DNA from: Coenobita brevimanus
Taxonomy: Eukaryota; Arthropoda; Malacostraca; Decapoda; Coenobitidae
Length of the DNA: 64,000 nt
Direction of reading: 5' to 3'
NCBI GenBank assembly: GCA_032717465.1
Contig: CM064681.1
Span: 17,073,916 to 17,137,915 of the forward strand
The translations under genes and the position numbers were made by a program. Shown here in pieces: positions 41,868 to 53,142 of the stretch. Within the stretch, counting starts at the first letter, position 1; each line of letters starts with the position of its first letter. Under the pieces are notes generated by a model. That model saw only the letters and a program-made list of their open reading frames with translations. It was not told the origin of the DNA and did not search any database.

Positions 41868-42194
41868 TGTGCTGATCCCTCAGTGCCTGGTGTGGGGTTG
41901 GTGGCATCACGGGAGGAAAAAAAGGAAATTTGCAGCGTCACGGAAGGAAAATGAGGAAAATTTACTTGTGTGCTCCATGGTGTGTGCGCGCACATATTCT
42001 GAGCGTATATGGGGCAGTGTAGGGCAGTGCATGGGTGGCATCGAGAGTTGCCACCTGCCCCTATTTCCCAAACATGTTTCAGCAACCTACTCCTCGTGGC
42101 GCGGTTTTGGTACGCCTTTCAAAATCGCGCTCATTTGAGGCCTATAGCTTTCGACTCTAATAAGTCCCAAATGAGGCCTATCGCTCTCAATGGG
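41867..42194. other. Probable right end of a piggyBac-type element
   Basis: The stretch ends CTCTCAATGGG followed by TTAA (42195-42198). Two near-identical CAxATGAGGCCTAT words (42130 and 42170 regions) sit just inside, like subterminal repeats. The other end was not found, so this is a weak call. Confidence 0.35.
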
Positions 42195-42359
42195 TTAACT
42201 TGAGTTTGTTAGAATCAATATATATAAAGACCCATAATTCATCTCTAAATAACACTATGTCTGCAGTACTTCATTTTGTTACTTAACTATTTTAGTGTCC
42301 TTTCAGGACTTGCAGACTATCTCTCACTGAGATAACACCTTCACGTCAGTACTCAACGA

Positions 42360-42870
42360 GACCAACTCTCCGCCATCAGCAGCCGAGGTGAGGATGGGCT
42401 TCTCCTGTCCCTCCCGTCGATCTGAAGATTGAAAGCCCTCCATCTCTCCCGCCTAACTGGAGGTCGAGGACACTCCATCCCTCCCGCCTACCTGGACGTC
42501 AAGGATCCTCCCTCTTCTGCAGACCTGGATCAGGGCCCTCCCTCCTCGGTTCCCCCATCTGCTGCTGGAGAGTTGGGTGAGGCTCACATCTATCATGTCT
42601 TCCTCCCCACCTCCACCACAGGCAAAGGAGATGTGAAAGGCAGTGCCGGGGTTGGGCCCCCAACCGTCGAGGAACACGTCGCTGGCGTCCTTCTGACCAT
42701 AGATGCCGCAACTTCTGCCCACCCTGTCTGACCCACCTCGAGCTGCCCTCCTTGACCAGCAACTCTTTGAGCCCTTTTCGATGTTAAGAGTTTCTCTGGC
42801 GGGCCCTTATTTGGCCCGGTCCTCCCAAGGGAGGTAAATCTCAAAACACACACACACACACACACACAGA
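42360..42870. other. GC-rich block of unknown nature
   Basis: Markedly more GC-rich than its surroundings, with short imperfect repeats of CTGGAxGTCxAGGAx(T/C)CTCC(A/C)TC at 42420-42520. It has open frames on both strands, as expected from base composition (for example 42429-42731 plus). No recognised domain. It could be part of an LTR of another retroelement. Ends at a (CA)n run at 42846-42868. Confidence 0.4.
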
Positions 42871-42989
42871 GTATCCTTTCCCATCCCCTTTTTTTATTTT
42901 TTTTTATCTTTGTTTAGACCGTCTGTCTGTGTGTCCTTTTTCACTTACACAATATTGTGATTGGTTTTCAGTGTTTCCACTTGATTTTT

Positions 42990-43041
42990 TTTTTTTTTCC
43001 CCTTTTTAGATCACTGATGATGACATTTTGAATGTCGAAAC
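42990..43041. other. Host-side sequence at the Gypsy-2 insertion point
   Basis: Contains a CACTGATGATGACATTTTG and GTCGAAACG stretch resembling the ends of Penelope-type repeats that I know from other animals. This is a recollection-level similarity, not a firm call. Confidence 0.25.
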
Positions 43042-43046
43042 GTTTG
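43042..43046. repeat. Left target site duplication of Gypsy-2 (gtttg)
   Basis: Identical to 53344-53348, immediately outside the two LTRs. Confidence 0.9.
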
Positions 43047-44443
43047 TGAAGTGCCCATCCCCATGGGAAACCCCGGTAGGGGTGTGGCAACACCCACTCC
43101 ATGGAGAACCCATGGCCCAACACCCACCCAAGGAGGAGACCATGTGGGGGCACATAGGGCACGTGTAAGGCCCAGGCAAGACAGGCCTATGTCCTCCACG
43201 ACCTTGCGCCTCTTCCCCTCAACACGGCCACGAGCATGAATGCCGCCCCAGCAGACTACTCTACAGCTGGGCCATCCCTCGCCAGGATCAGGGTTGGACT
43301 TGTCCTAGTACAATCCCAGGCAGCAACCCGGTGACGGGCACTGTCCGCACTGGAAAGGAAGAGATGGCCACCGTACGCTCTTCTGCTGCTACCCCCAATA
43401 GGACTGCAGTGATGGCCACCACCCACACTGGGAAGAAAGGGACGGCCATTGTATGCCCCTCACCTGCAACAGCTCCTGGGGGCAGCACCAAGGTGATGGA
43501 CACTGTCCGCACCGGGAAGGAAGGGACAGCCACCGTATGCTCTTCGCCTGCTGTCTCAACAACCAATGAAACCGTGGTGACACCCACGCCCCACACCGGG
43601 AAGGAGGGAACGGCCACCATACGCCCCTCGTCCACTGCCCTTGTGACTACTCCTACAGAAGAAGTCCCTTGCTCGCTTCACCACCCACCCGAGGCCGAGC
43701 AGGACACCTTTCTCTCTCACCCCACAGGTGCAGTTCCCCAGAGGAGTTGCACCTGGAGGAGCTCTGGCGAGGTCCTATCACGAATCTGGGAGTCAGTGCC
43801 CTGCAGCCAGCACCCGGATGACGCCTCCTGCAGTCGGACTCTACGGGGAAGGGATGACACAGGCAGCTCCTGCTGACGACTTGACCCAGCCGAAACCGCA
43901 GCTCCCAAACACCCAGGGGCACCCCCAGGACTCTGGGGCGTGACCTCCCCAGCCCCACCAGCAGGCTGTCCTCCTCCAGGAGCAGGCAGAGGTAAGCATG
44001 CCCGCTCGCCCTGTTCGGCCCCAGTCCAGAAGGCCACCTTCCTCTCCAAAGCCCCACTAGGGAAGGGCCTCCCTCCATGTCGACCAGCAGCCCACTCCAG
44101 ACAACCAAGCCCCCAGCAGTAGTCCCGTGCCTCCTGCAAGAGGCCACACCTGACAAGCCACCTCCCATGCCCGGGTGACACCTGTAAGCAGCCCAAGTCC
44201 ACAGCAGCCCGGGCCAGAGTCAACAAGTCTAATTGTGTCCCTTTAACCTAACCTGTGTATAATATTATTATTGTATCTGTTCTCTGTGTAATTAAGGTAA
44301 TAAACGTGTGGGGTTGGTCGACCCGAGTTTTTATGCCCTGTTCCTTTTGTTGTGTATTCTAGATCCAGTCTCAAAAGCGAACCCCAACTCAGTAGCTAGT
44401 GTTCTAAGGATGAGAAGTCGACCTAAGAACACATAGCATAACA
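43047..44443 (+). repeat. 5' LTR of Gypsy-2 (1397 bp)
   Basis: Begins TGAAGTGCCC and ends AGCATAACA, the canonical TG...CA. It carries about four 84-bp repeat units at 43330-43670. The last 150 bases hold AATATTATTATTG and AATAAA-like signals (AATAAACG at about 44300), compatible with transcript termination. Confidence 0.93.
43331..43876 (+). CDS. Repetitive ORF inside the Gypsy-2 5' LTR (181 codons)
   Basis: Sense-oriented frame with four consecutive 27-29 residue units: TVRTGKEEMATVRSS, THTGKKGTAIVCPS, TVRTGKEGTATVCSS, PHTGKEGTATIRPS, each with a Thr/Ser-rich spacer. Then TEEVPC and FLSHPTG. Unit length, unit sequence, the EVPC anchor and relative position match the longer LTR frame of Gypsy-1 (993-2363). 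No known domain, signal peptide or membrane segment. As with Gypsy-1, coding function is uncertain because 84-bp DNA repeats preserve frame by themselves. Confidence 0.4.
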   Translation: MTGTVRTGKEEMATVRSSAATPNRTAVMATTHTGKKGTAIVCPSPATAPGGSTKVMDTVRTGKEGTATVCSSPAVSTTNETVVTPTPHTGKEGTATIRPSSTALVTTPTEEVPCSLHHPPEAEQDTFLSHPTGAVPQRSCTWRSSGEVLSRIWESVPCSQHPDDASCSRTLRGRDDTGSSC

Positions 44444-44444
44444 C

Positions 44445-44460
44445 TGGTGGCCAGTGGTGG
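44445..44460 (+). promoter_or_regulatory. Gypsy-2 primer-binding site candidate
   Basis: TGGTGGCCAGTGGTGG one base after the 5' LTR, nearly identical to that of Gypsy-1, supporting use of the same tRNA primer. Confidence 0.6.
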
Positions 44461-44511
44461 TTCTTGACCCAATCGGAGTGTAAAGAGGAACAAAAAGGGA
44501 AAACTAGCAAA

Positions 44512-45369
44512 ATGGCTGCCAAACCACACGTGCTGTTTCCAAAGTTTGACCCTGAACAGTACGATATCAATATACACCTGTCCATGGTTAAGCCATTACT
44601 GGACATAGGTTTTGACCATGACAGGGAGATAATAACAGTTACCCTGCTGCATCTGGACAAGGCAGTATCAAGTATTGCCTCCAAGATCATCCCACAGTTA
44701 ACATGGGTGCAATTTACCCAAATCGTGATGCAGGCAGTCACGCCATCTCTGGGAAAGTCTTAGCTCTATCCCAGCTCAACACCCTCACCTACGACGGCAA
44801 CCTGGACGACACACTCCTCCAGGCCAGGCAACTCGTCACTGCTGCCTTCCTGAAGACTGATGCAGCCACCCGGGGGCAACACATATTTAACACATTGTTG
44901 AGGATCCTCCCAAGCACCATAAGGAGACCTCGACATGGATGTACAGCTTGTGTGGTGCCTCCTATCTTCCTGCTCCACCCCCCAGCACATCGGTGCAATG
45001 AGCAAGTTCCCCACCCAAGGGAGAGTGCAACACCAAAAACAACGGACGCCCTTCACTCACCCAAACCCATCAACAACACCCTTTATACCCAGGGCGCACC
45101 CTACCAGTAGACTCCCCAACCCCAAGGAGAATACTAACCTGATATCTATCAATCCATGGGAATTCTCCACCTGTAGCTGCAGCTGCCCTCTCCACGACAT
45201 CTGGGAGCAGCTCAAGGCTGCCCAGCACAAAACAACCGCCCAAGGGCACTGCAAAGTCTCCTCACTAGATGACGAGGGCACCGAGGACGACGCCTCACTC
45301 ACCGACTATGCCAACCCCGGGGAAATGGAGCCCAAGGAGGAAGACACCCCACAACAGTTGGATTTTTAG
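44512..45369 (+). pseudogene. Gypsy-2 gag-like gene, frameshifted
   Basis: Start MAAKPHVLFPKFDPEQYDI at 44512 matches the Gypsy-1 gag start. The frame shifts near 44760 and returns near 44930, with loss of about 30 residues relative to Gypsy-1 at the second junction. The conserved parts are VKPLLDIGF, LRILPSTIR, NLISINPWEFSTCSCSCPLH (the same C-x3-C-x2-H cluster) and an acidic C-terminus ending QQLDF. A short additional N-terminal stretch is open upstream (from 44464) but is not conserved, so the 44512 ATG is preferred. Confidence 0.85.
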
Positions 45370-45389
45370 GACCACCTCCACACCTTCAC

Positions 45390-45770
45390 ATGGTGGCAGG
45401 GGCCATCTCACAGAAATATCGCCCCCCAGTCTACAACAAGATGAGACTGAATGGGGAAAAAGCGAGGCTGCTGGTCAACACGGGAGTGGCCAGATCTTGC
45501 CTCTGCACTCACTTCTACTCCTGACACACCTCAGCCTTAGGCCCACTTCTCCCCACCTCATCTCACCTCATAGACGCGGGGGATGGTCCCCCGCCAATAC
45601 ATGGGGAAACCTGGGCCCTACAAGCCAATACCCACCAGCAAGGATCCACCAAACACAAGTTCATCATCTTCGACTGAACCTGCTGTGCCTATGATGGCTA
45701 CTTGGGACTGGACCTTCTACAGAAGCTGCACACCAGCATCGACTGCCACAAACGTCATCTTCATTTTCAG
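45390..45770 (+). pseudogene. Gypsy-2 protease region, catalytic Asp lost
   Basis: Reads YRPPVYNKMRLNGEKARLL then VNTGVARSC (45474), where the retropepsin active site D-T-G has become N-T-G, followed by a stop. The flap-side anchors IHGE, FIIFD and the final DGYLGLDLLQK are in frame afterwards, interrupted by one more stop. A single G-to-A change in the Asp codon, in a CpG context, explains N-T-G. Without this Asp the polyprotein cannot be processed. Confidence 0.8.
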
Positions 45771-45799
45771 AAGCCTCCAAACCCCCCATCCCAGCCACT

Positions 45800-46159
45800 C
45801 TGCATGTGCACACCCCCATCCCCCTCCTCACCCTGCCCCTCTCCCACCATGTGCTCCACCCTGCTCCTGACCCCCCCTGTCCACCACGCTCCTCCACATC
45901 CCACCTTCCCAACAACCATTGCTTCCTCCCGGATCATTCCCCCCCAGCACGAGGGCTGGCTACACCTGAACAGACCTACTGCAACCTCCATCCTGTTCTC
46001 CCCTAGCCTACCACCTTGGGCCTTCTTCTCCTGCATACTATCACCCATCGTCTTCCCCCCCCCCCTCACCTCGGAGCTGTATGCATCACCAACCTCTCCA
46101 CCCTCCCCCTCACCCTCCACAGAGGATTAGTGGTTGGAGAAGTGGGGGAGGCCGAGCTT
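45800..46159 (+). other. Pro-rich spacer between Gypsy-2 protease and RT
   Basis: C-rich on the + strand; translation is Pro/Ser/Thr-rich without motifs. Gypsy-1 has the same kind of spacer at 6280-6670. Confidence 0.6.
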
Positions 46160-47560
46160 TGTGAATACCCCCTTCCCCTGCCACCCTATCCCCCCTACCT
46201 GAACATCTCTCACTTCACCAAGCTGACAGCCTCCAACATCTCTTCCTGGACTTCCAAGACCTATTTTCATAAGGACCAGAAGACATCGGCTACACCACGT
46301 ATGTGACGCATGAAGTCCACACCACAGGACCACCTATTTGCCAACCATTATGGTGGAAAAAACCCAAACAACGGGCTGAGGAAGACTGGCAGGTCCAGGA
46401 AATGCTCGATGCTGGCATCATCTCCCCCTCCACCAGCACGTGGTCCTTGCCAGTCATCCTGGTCAAAAAGAAAAATGGCATCATGCACTTCTGTGTGGAC
46501 TACAGACGACCAAATGACGTGATCACCACAGACACCACCCCCAAGGATAGACGATTCCCTTGACTCCTTATATGGGGCATCCTGGTTCTCCACCTTAGAC
46601 CTACAATCGGGATATTTGGAAGTCCCTGTACACCCTGAGGACCAAGGAAAGACAGCCTTTTCCAGCAATAATGGTAAAGACTACGATTTCAATGTTCTCC
46701 CATTCGGACTCTGCAATGACCCCACCACATTTTCCTGACCAATGGAGTCAGTCCTCAGCGGCCTCGCCTGGGAAATCTGCCTGGCGTACCTAAACAATGT
46801 GATCATTTTCAGCTGGACATGGGCTGACCACCTCCAGCGCCTCAAGCAAGTCTTCCTGCACATCCGCAAGGCAGGACTTAAACTCAGATCATCAAAGTGC
46901 ATCCTGGCTGAACAGTCCGTCTCCTTCCTGGGACACATCATCTCAAAGGAAGGCACATCACCTGATCCCGACAAACTGCGGGCCATCGCATAAATCCCCC
47001 TACCACAAGATATCCATGATATGCGCACATTTCTTGGGCTCACATCGCACTACCAGTGCGTTGTAAAGGGTTTCGCCAACATCGCAAAATCCCTCCATGA
47101 CTTGACTAAAAAAGGCAAGCCTTTCATCTGGACTGACGACCAGGTCAATGCATTCCACAACCTCAAAACCAAACTCATCACCACCCCAGTCATAGCATTC
47201 CCCAACTATACCCTGCCCTTTCACCTGTACACTGACGTGTCCCTAGTGGCAATCAGCGCCATCCTATTCTAGGTCCAAGAGGGATGAAAACACATTATCA
47301 CCTGTGCTAGCCATACCCTCAACCAAGCCGAGAAGAATTATGCTGCCACCAAACGTGAATCCCTGGGTATTATTTGGGTCTTGGAACATTTCTGAGCCTA
47401 CCTCTCTGGCACTCACGTCACTATCATCACGGACCAGCAGTCCCTACAATGGCTACAACAGTCCATCACCCACAATGCCCAACTGCTCAGGTGGAGAGAG
47501 ACCCTGGAGGAATTTGATTTTGAAATCGCTTATAGACCAGGGAAATTACACACCAGTGCT
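46160..47560 (+). pseudogene. Gypsy-2 reverse transcriptase and RNase H, catalytic pair lost
   Basis: RT anchors: VHTTGPPICQPLWWKK, WSLPVILVKKKNG, CVDYRRPNDV, then after a frameshift near 46555 STLDLQSGY (motif A) and NVLPFGLCND, and from 46742 ESVLSGLAWEICLAYLNN. The catalytic YLDD is YLNN at 46787-46798: both Asp codons changed by G-to-A. LGLTSHYQ marks the connection region. RNase H from about 47220: LYTDVSLVAISA (first Asp kept), TKRESLGIIWVLEHF, ITDQQSLQWL. Stops at 46736, 46993, 47272 and 47394. This copy could not reverse transcribe. Confidence 0.92.
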
Positions 47561-48330
47561 GATGCCTTGTCCTGCCTGCCAGTCAACTTCATTAATGCCA
47601 TCTCCAGCCTCCTACATCAGTGGAAGAATAAGAAGTGCCCCCACTGGATACCACCCCAGGTGTTCTCTATGCCCCACAGGCACAGCGATCACCTGTTTAC
47701 CAAGGCCGGGCATATAGTCCCCGATCTGGACACCACCCTCGACGCAATGACCCTCCTACATTCCAACAACGGCATCCATCTCGTACCAAAAAACCCTTAC
47801 AAGTATTCAATGATATCCACTGGATGCCTGGCCCCTCCAACCTGGCTAAACAAATCATCCAGGCCTGCTGGGCCTGCACACTAGGCAAAGGCATTACCCG
47901 TACACCTGGGCCGTTGGGAAGCATCACCACCCACAAACCATGGCAACTGCTGTCCATGGACGTAGTCGGGCCCTTACCACCCATAGCCAGCTACAAATAC
48001 ATCATAACATTTTGTAGGCATCTATTAAAAATTCCTCATCGTCTGCCCAGCCAAGGAGCATCAGGCCATGGCCGTGGCCAATGCACTTGTCCACCACGTC
48101 TTCCTTTACTTTGGTATTCCCCAAGCCCTTCACTCAGACAACACCCCAGAATTTACCAGAAAGATCTGGAAAGAAATCACCACCATTTTTGGTTAACAAA
48201 TCTCCCACTCCTCTCCCGACTGCCATAAGGGAACAGAGTATGTGAAAGGAGCCACCACACCCTTCTCAACCAAGTACAGGCTCGAATACAAGAAACAAAG
48301 AACTAGGATTTGCTGGCGCATGTGAAAATT
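47561..48330 (+). pseudogene. Gypsy-2 integrase (degenerate)
   Basis: Zinc-binding part: LDAMTLLHSNNGIHLVPK and, in another frame, QACWACTLGKGITRTPGP with both cysteines kept. Core: WQLLSMDVVGPLPP (first Asp, about 47960), ALHSDNTPEF (second Asp, about 48135), and a third region near 48235 where the expected V-C-E-R has become V-K-G, so the catalytic Glu is Lys. At least three frame changes and a stop (48196). It would have inserted cDNA ends. Confidence 0.8.
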
Positions 48331-48579
48331 ATACAGTGGGGAATGAACACCTACTCAAGAGAAGACGGAATTACCTCCCATGAACGGGCGTTTGGAGAAA
48401 CCCCCCTCCTCCTACCTGTTTCACACCACCTCCAGCCACCCTGTCCCTCTCCCACGTCCGACCCCCTTCACCACCTCAAGAGATGACTACACCACTTGCA
48501 AAAACACCAAGACCTGTAGCCAGACATCACCCCATCCAACCCCTACAAGACAGGAGACTCGGCAGTAGTAGCACAACTA

Positions 48580-49645
48580 CCAATCCCAAACAAAGTCTCG
48601 CCACAATTCGAAGGGCCCTACACCTTCATCAACGTCCTCAGCCCCTATCAAATCACTATCCAGTACCACGATACCAAACTCACATATCAAAACCATCATG
48701 TGTGACTGTTTCATGTCCCACCAGACAATGCCAAACCATGCCACACCAACTCCACCCCCCACCACACCACACCACACCACCACCATCTGCCACCACAGAA
48801 CACCCCTCTGACTCATATGCCTGCTACTTTATGCCCTCTTCCTCCTCCACACCCTCACCCATACCCCCATCCACCACCATCTCCCCTACCCCACCTTCCA
48901 CCCGCTACACATCACCCTCACGGGCCCCTAATGCATCACCGGCGACCTCAACTGACACCTCACCGCCCACCACCATGCCGCCACCACTGGACACACAGGT
49001 CTACCCCCCCAGAGACCCCCACGCACCTCCAGTCACCCCACCATGTCACCAACACTGCACAACTCCCACCACCACCCATACTCCCACACAATTTTCCCCT
49101 GCTCACACCCACTCCCCAACCACCTCTGACGCCAAACCACGCACCAGCCCCTCACCCACCACTGCCACCACAACTTCACTTACTCCACCACCAAGATAAT
49201 CAACCAACTGCCTACGCCCAGCTGATTCACCATGTGGCCCCACCACATCACCCACCACCATCCCTACACCCACACAATTTCCCCCCACACACACCCTAAG
49301 CACCAGCCCCTCATTCACCACAACCACTCCACATGCTGCACAACCAAGACAATCAACCACCCACCTATGACAAGCCGATGCACCACATGGCCCCACCACC
49401 TCACCACCCATGGCCGTCCTCACCAACACCACAACCAGATCCGGCCGCCCCTCCTGCCCACCAGCCAGGTATGCAGTCACACCCTCACCCACACCTCCAG
49501 CATCACCACAACCACCTCCAACCGACCCCACCACACCCAACACAACCCCCCATCACACTGAGAGTACACCAGGTGTAATGGAAATTTCCACCAAACCAAT
49601 CTTCCAGGGAGAGGATTTGCACCTACCCCAGGAACTCCCATAAAA
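48580..49645 (+). pseudogene. Gypsy-2 GPY/F module and Pro/His/Thr-rich tail
   Basis: FEGPYTFINVLSPYQITIQY at about 48607-48666 is the GPY/F module, ending TYQNHHV as in Gypsy-1. The following ~900 bases are C/A-rich and open in several frames, giving Pro/His/Thr/Ser-rich text (238 codons at 48483-49199, then others). A tandem duplication of about 186 bp (CACACAATTT at 49085 and at 49271) lies within it. The tail is shared with Gypsy-1 in position and composition. Confidence 0.7.
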
Positions 49646-50239
49646 CCCAGGTCACCTCACCCGTCGCCAGCATTCAGCCAGGAGAACTCGACCACTCACC
49701 ACCACCAGAGATGAAGATATGCTGCGTGACCTGGTTCCCTGCCCAGGGGAAATGCCACCAGATCCGAGGGATACCTCACCTCCTCCGCCTTCTCCTGCAG
49801 ACACCACACACCTCCACCCTCCACATCACAAACACTCCGAACCAGGAACCCTCCCCACCCACCCACCACTGGACCACTCTCCTCCCCCACCTCACACTGA
49901 CACACCGGACCACCACCTCACACACCTACCACCTCCAGCCACGGGGACGTGACTTTTTCCCCACCGATGGTAGTGAAGTGCCCACCTCCACGGGAAACCC
50001 CGGTAGGGGTGTCGCAACACCCACCCCATGAAGGACCCACGGCCCAACATCCACCCCAGGGGGAGACCACAGGGAGGCACATATGGCGCACGTAAGGCCC
50101 AGGTGAGATGGGCCTATGTCCCCACGACCTTGCACCCCTCTTCCCCTCAACATGGCCAAAAGCAGGAACGCCGCCCCAGCAGACTACTCTACAGCCGGGC
50201 CAGCCTTCTCCAGGATCGGGGTGGGACTGTCCTGGTACA

Positions 50240-50812
50240 GTCCTAGGCAGCATTGCGGTGATGGCCACTGTCTCACCGGGAAGGAAGAGATGACCACCAT
50301 ATGCCTTTCGCCTGCAGCCGCTCCTGGGAGCAGCACCGTAGTGATGGTAACCCTCTGCATCAGGAAGGAATGCATGGCCACCATATGCCCTTTGGCTGAC
50401 ACTCGAGAGAAAGGCAGAACCACAGTGATGGCCATCTCTGCACTGGGAAGGAAGGGACAGCCACTGTACGCCCTTTGCTGTCCCAAGGGCCAGTGGAATC
50501 ATGGTAATGGCCACTGTCCGCACCGGGAAGGAGGGAACAGCCACTGTACACCCCTCGTCCACAGCCCTTGTGACTACTCCTACGGAGGAAGTCCCTTGCT
50601 CACTTCATCACTCACCCAGAGGCCGAGCAGAACGCCTTTCTCTCTCTCCCCACAGGTGCAGTTCCCCAGAGGAGTTGCAGCTGGAGGAGCTCTGGCGAGG
50701 TCCCATCACGAGTCTTAGAGTCAGTGCCCTGCAGCCAGCAACTGGGCAACGCCTCCCGCTGTCAGACTCTATGGGGAAGGAACGTTGCAGGCATCTCCTG
50801 ACAGCGACTTGA
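50240..50812 (+). pseudogene. LTR repeat ORF in the Gypsy-2 3' LTR
   Basis: The same repeat frame, broken in its first half. The last part (50501-50812) is open: TVRTGKEGTATVHPSS, TEEVPC, LSLSPHRCSSPEELQLEELW and an Arg-rich end. It matches the Gypsy-1 frame past the repeats (LSPHRSSSPE, WRGP), showing homology of the non-repetitive portion too. An in-frame stop ends it in the C-terminal part. Confidence 0.4.
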
Positions 50813-51170
50813 CCCGGCCAAGACCGCAGCCCCCAGACACCCAGGGGCACCCCTAGGACTCTAGGGCATGGCCTCCCCTGTCCCATCAGCAGGCAGTACT
50901 TCTCCAGGAGCAAGCGGACGCAAGCACACCTGCCCATCCTGTTTGGCCCCAGTCCATAAAGCTGCCTTCCCCACTGAGGACCCATTAGGGAATGGCTTCC
51001 TTCCATGTCAACCAGCAGCCCACTCTGGACGACCCAGCCCCCGGCAGTAGTCCCATACCTCCTGCGGGAGGACACACCTGACGAACTGCCTCCCACGTCT
51101 GGGCAACACCTGTAAGCAGCCCAGGTCCACAGCAGCCCGGGCCAGAGTCAACTAGCCTGTGTCCCCTTAA

Positions 51171-53142
51171 CCCCTACACCGCGGGCTTGTTTACCAATGA
51201 CTTGCGTGTGCCGCGGGGTTATTTGGGCTCCAACAGACTCTCAAAAAATATTTGCCAAAAATCAGTTATTAGTCCTAGAATAATAAAATTACATATGCTT
51301 ATGGCACATACCTTCAGCTTTCTCCTGGAATGATTGTTGAGTCGGTTACCGTAGGACTTGTGGAGACCTCTGAAGTAGGGTAACGAAGTCTCCACTTTAC
51401 ACTTCCCGACAACCCGTAATATGATTACCACAGCCAGATACAAACACTATAAACACTATTCTACAATTTTCAAGTAGTTTGGGATCCATACTCAAAAAAA
51501 AAAAACACTGTGAAAGCAATGGAAATTACGAGCGCGTCTGATCGTCGCACTGGCACTAGTTCGCACTTGGTAGTCTGTCATTTATTATTCATAAAACCCC
51601 TCACACTTTATATTTCTATTACTATATAACACTTATATATATCTACAGTCTTTATCCATAAGTTTCCTTCAGTAGTATTAGTTTATTGTCACTGTAGGGA
51701 TTCAATTTCTTTCAGTAAAATACTTAGCATTCACTTTCTCGTCCTGTATACTGGCACTGAGAGTGAATGTCACTTTCATCTTCACTCTCATAACTCATAG
51801 CATTCAGACATGCTAGAGTGAAACTTTCACTTTCATTACTCCTAGGGTATAAACTCGTATTCTTATAATACTACTCATTTACATTTCTATTTACGTTCTC
51901 TATTTTATTTACGTTATTTACATTTCTATTTTATTTACACTATGTTGTGCACTGTCACTTGAAATAACTTATAAAACTATTTTCCATTGTTCATGTATAT
52001 TTACATTCATTACTTTCACTTGCTGTTTACACATTATTTACACATTATTTACAATTCCACTTGCACTGTTTTACTCAATAGAAAGATCGTAGTCACTCTT
52101 TTGTCAATTGTTAGCCCTTTACCTCTTTCCACATAAGGTTTAGTAGGGGGTAAAGGTCACAGGGCCATTTGCATGGGGGTGAAAAAAGGCCTTGAAGTCA
52201 GCAAGAAGAAACATACGTCCTCTCACTTCGGAAGATGACACTAAACTGATAACGCAGGGCCAGCCAGCTGGCCCTGGAGGCCTTTTTAGGGGTTATTCAG
52301 AGTTACCAATTTTACTTCTTGAAACAGCTAAGTCTAGCACTGATATGATTGGCAGGAAATCTAGACAATACATTATAATTTTGGTAGTTCCAGGTGAATG
52401 TAAATATCACTTAGGCTTCTCCCTTCCCTCCTTACATGTATATTTATTACGAAAATAGATTAGAGGCCTACTTAGGAGATATATAATCAGAGCTACCAAT
52501 GTTAAATCTTGAAACAGCTTTGTGTAGCACTGATATGATTGGCAGGAAATCTAGACAATACATTATAAATTAGGTAGTTCCATGTGAATGTAAATATCAC
52601 TTAGGCTTCTCCCTTCCCTCCTTACATGTATATTTATTACGAAAATAGATTATACGGCATATTTCAAGGGGAAAAAAACAGCGAAAATTAGCGAACGAGT
52701 GCACGTGAGGTGTTGTCAGGTGATAATTAGCCAATTCCAGGTGTATGGCACTCTCACTTACCTGATTTCTTTCTTGTATATATTATTTGGTATAAGAATA
52801 CGACATAGGGCTTATTTCAATGGATGAAATCAGTGAAAAATTCCAGGGAAGATTTACTTAGGGTAGCATGGCCGGGCAGGCGAGAGGATAGGGTAATGGA
52901 GGGGGGGTAGGGAGGGGAGTCAAGAACGGGGAGAAATGGCTAAATTGTCAACAATGGATGGGAGTACAGATGAGATTAGGAGTGCTGACTAGTGTTGGAC
53001 ATTGTCAGTACTGATAGATGATACAAGCCCCCACTTGGAAGCCCGGGTGAATTCAAAATAACACAGAATCACAAAAGCGACGCCCCGCGGTATGATCCCT
53101 TGCTCCCAAGCGTCACGAAAGTGACGCCCCGCGGTTGAGGGG
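51171..53142. mobile_element. Non-autonomous piggyBac-type element in the Gypsy-2 3' LTR (1972 bp)
   Basis: TTAA at 51167-51170 and 53143-53146; the undisturbed 5' LTR has a single TTAA at the same place. Terminal inverted repeats CCCCTACACCGCGGG and, from the right inward, CCCCTCAACCGCGGG. The interior is AT-rich with many TTTACATT and TCACTTTC words (51600-52080) and a 190-bp duplication (52299-52652). No transposase frame. Confidence 0.92.
52299..52652. repeat. 190-bp tandem duplication within the MITE
   Basis: Two units sharing ATGATTGGCAGGAAATCTAG and TATCACTTAGGCTTCTCCC at an offset of exactly 190, differing at about ten positions. Confidence 0.92.
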
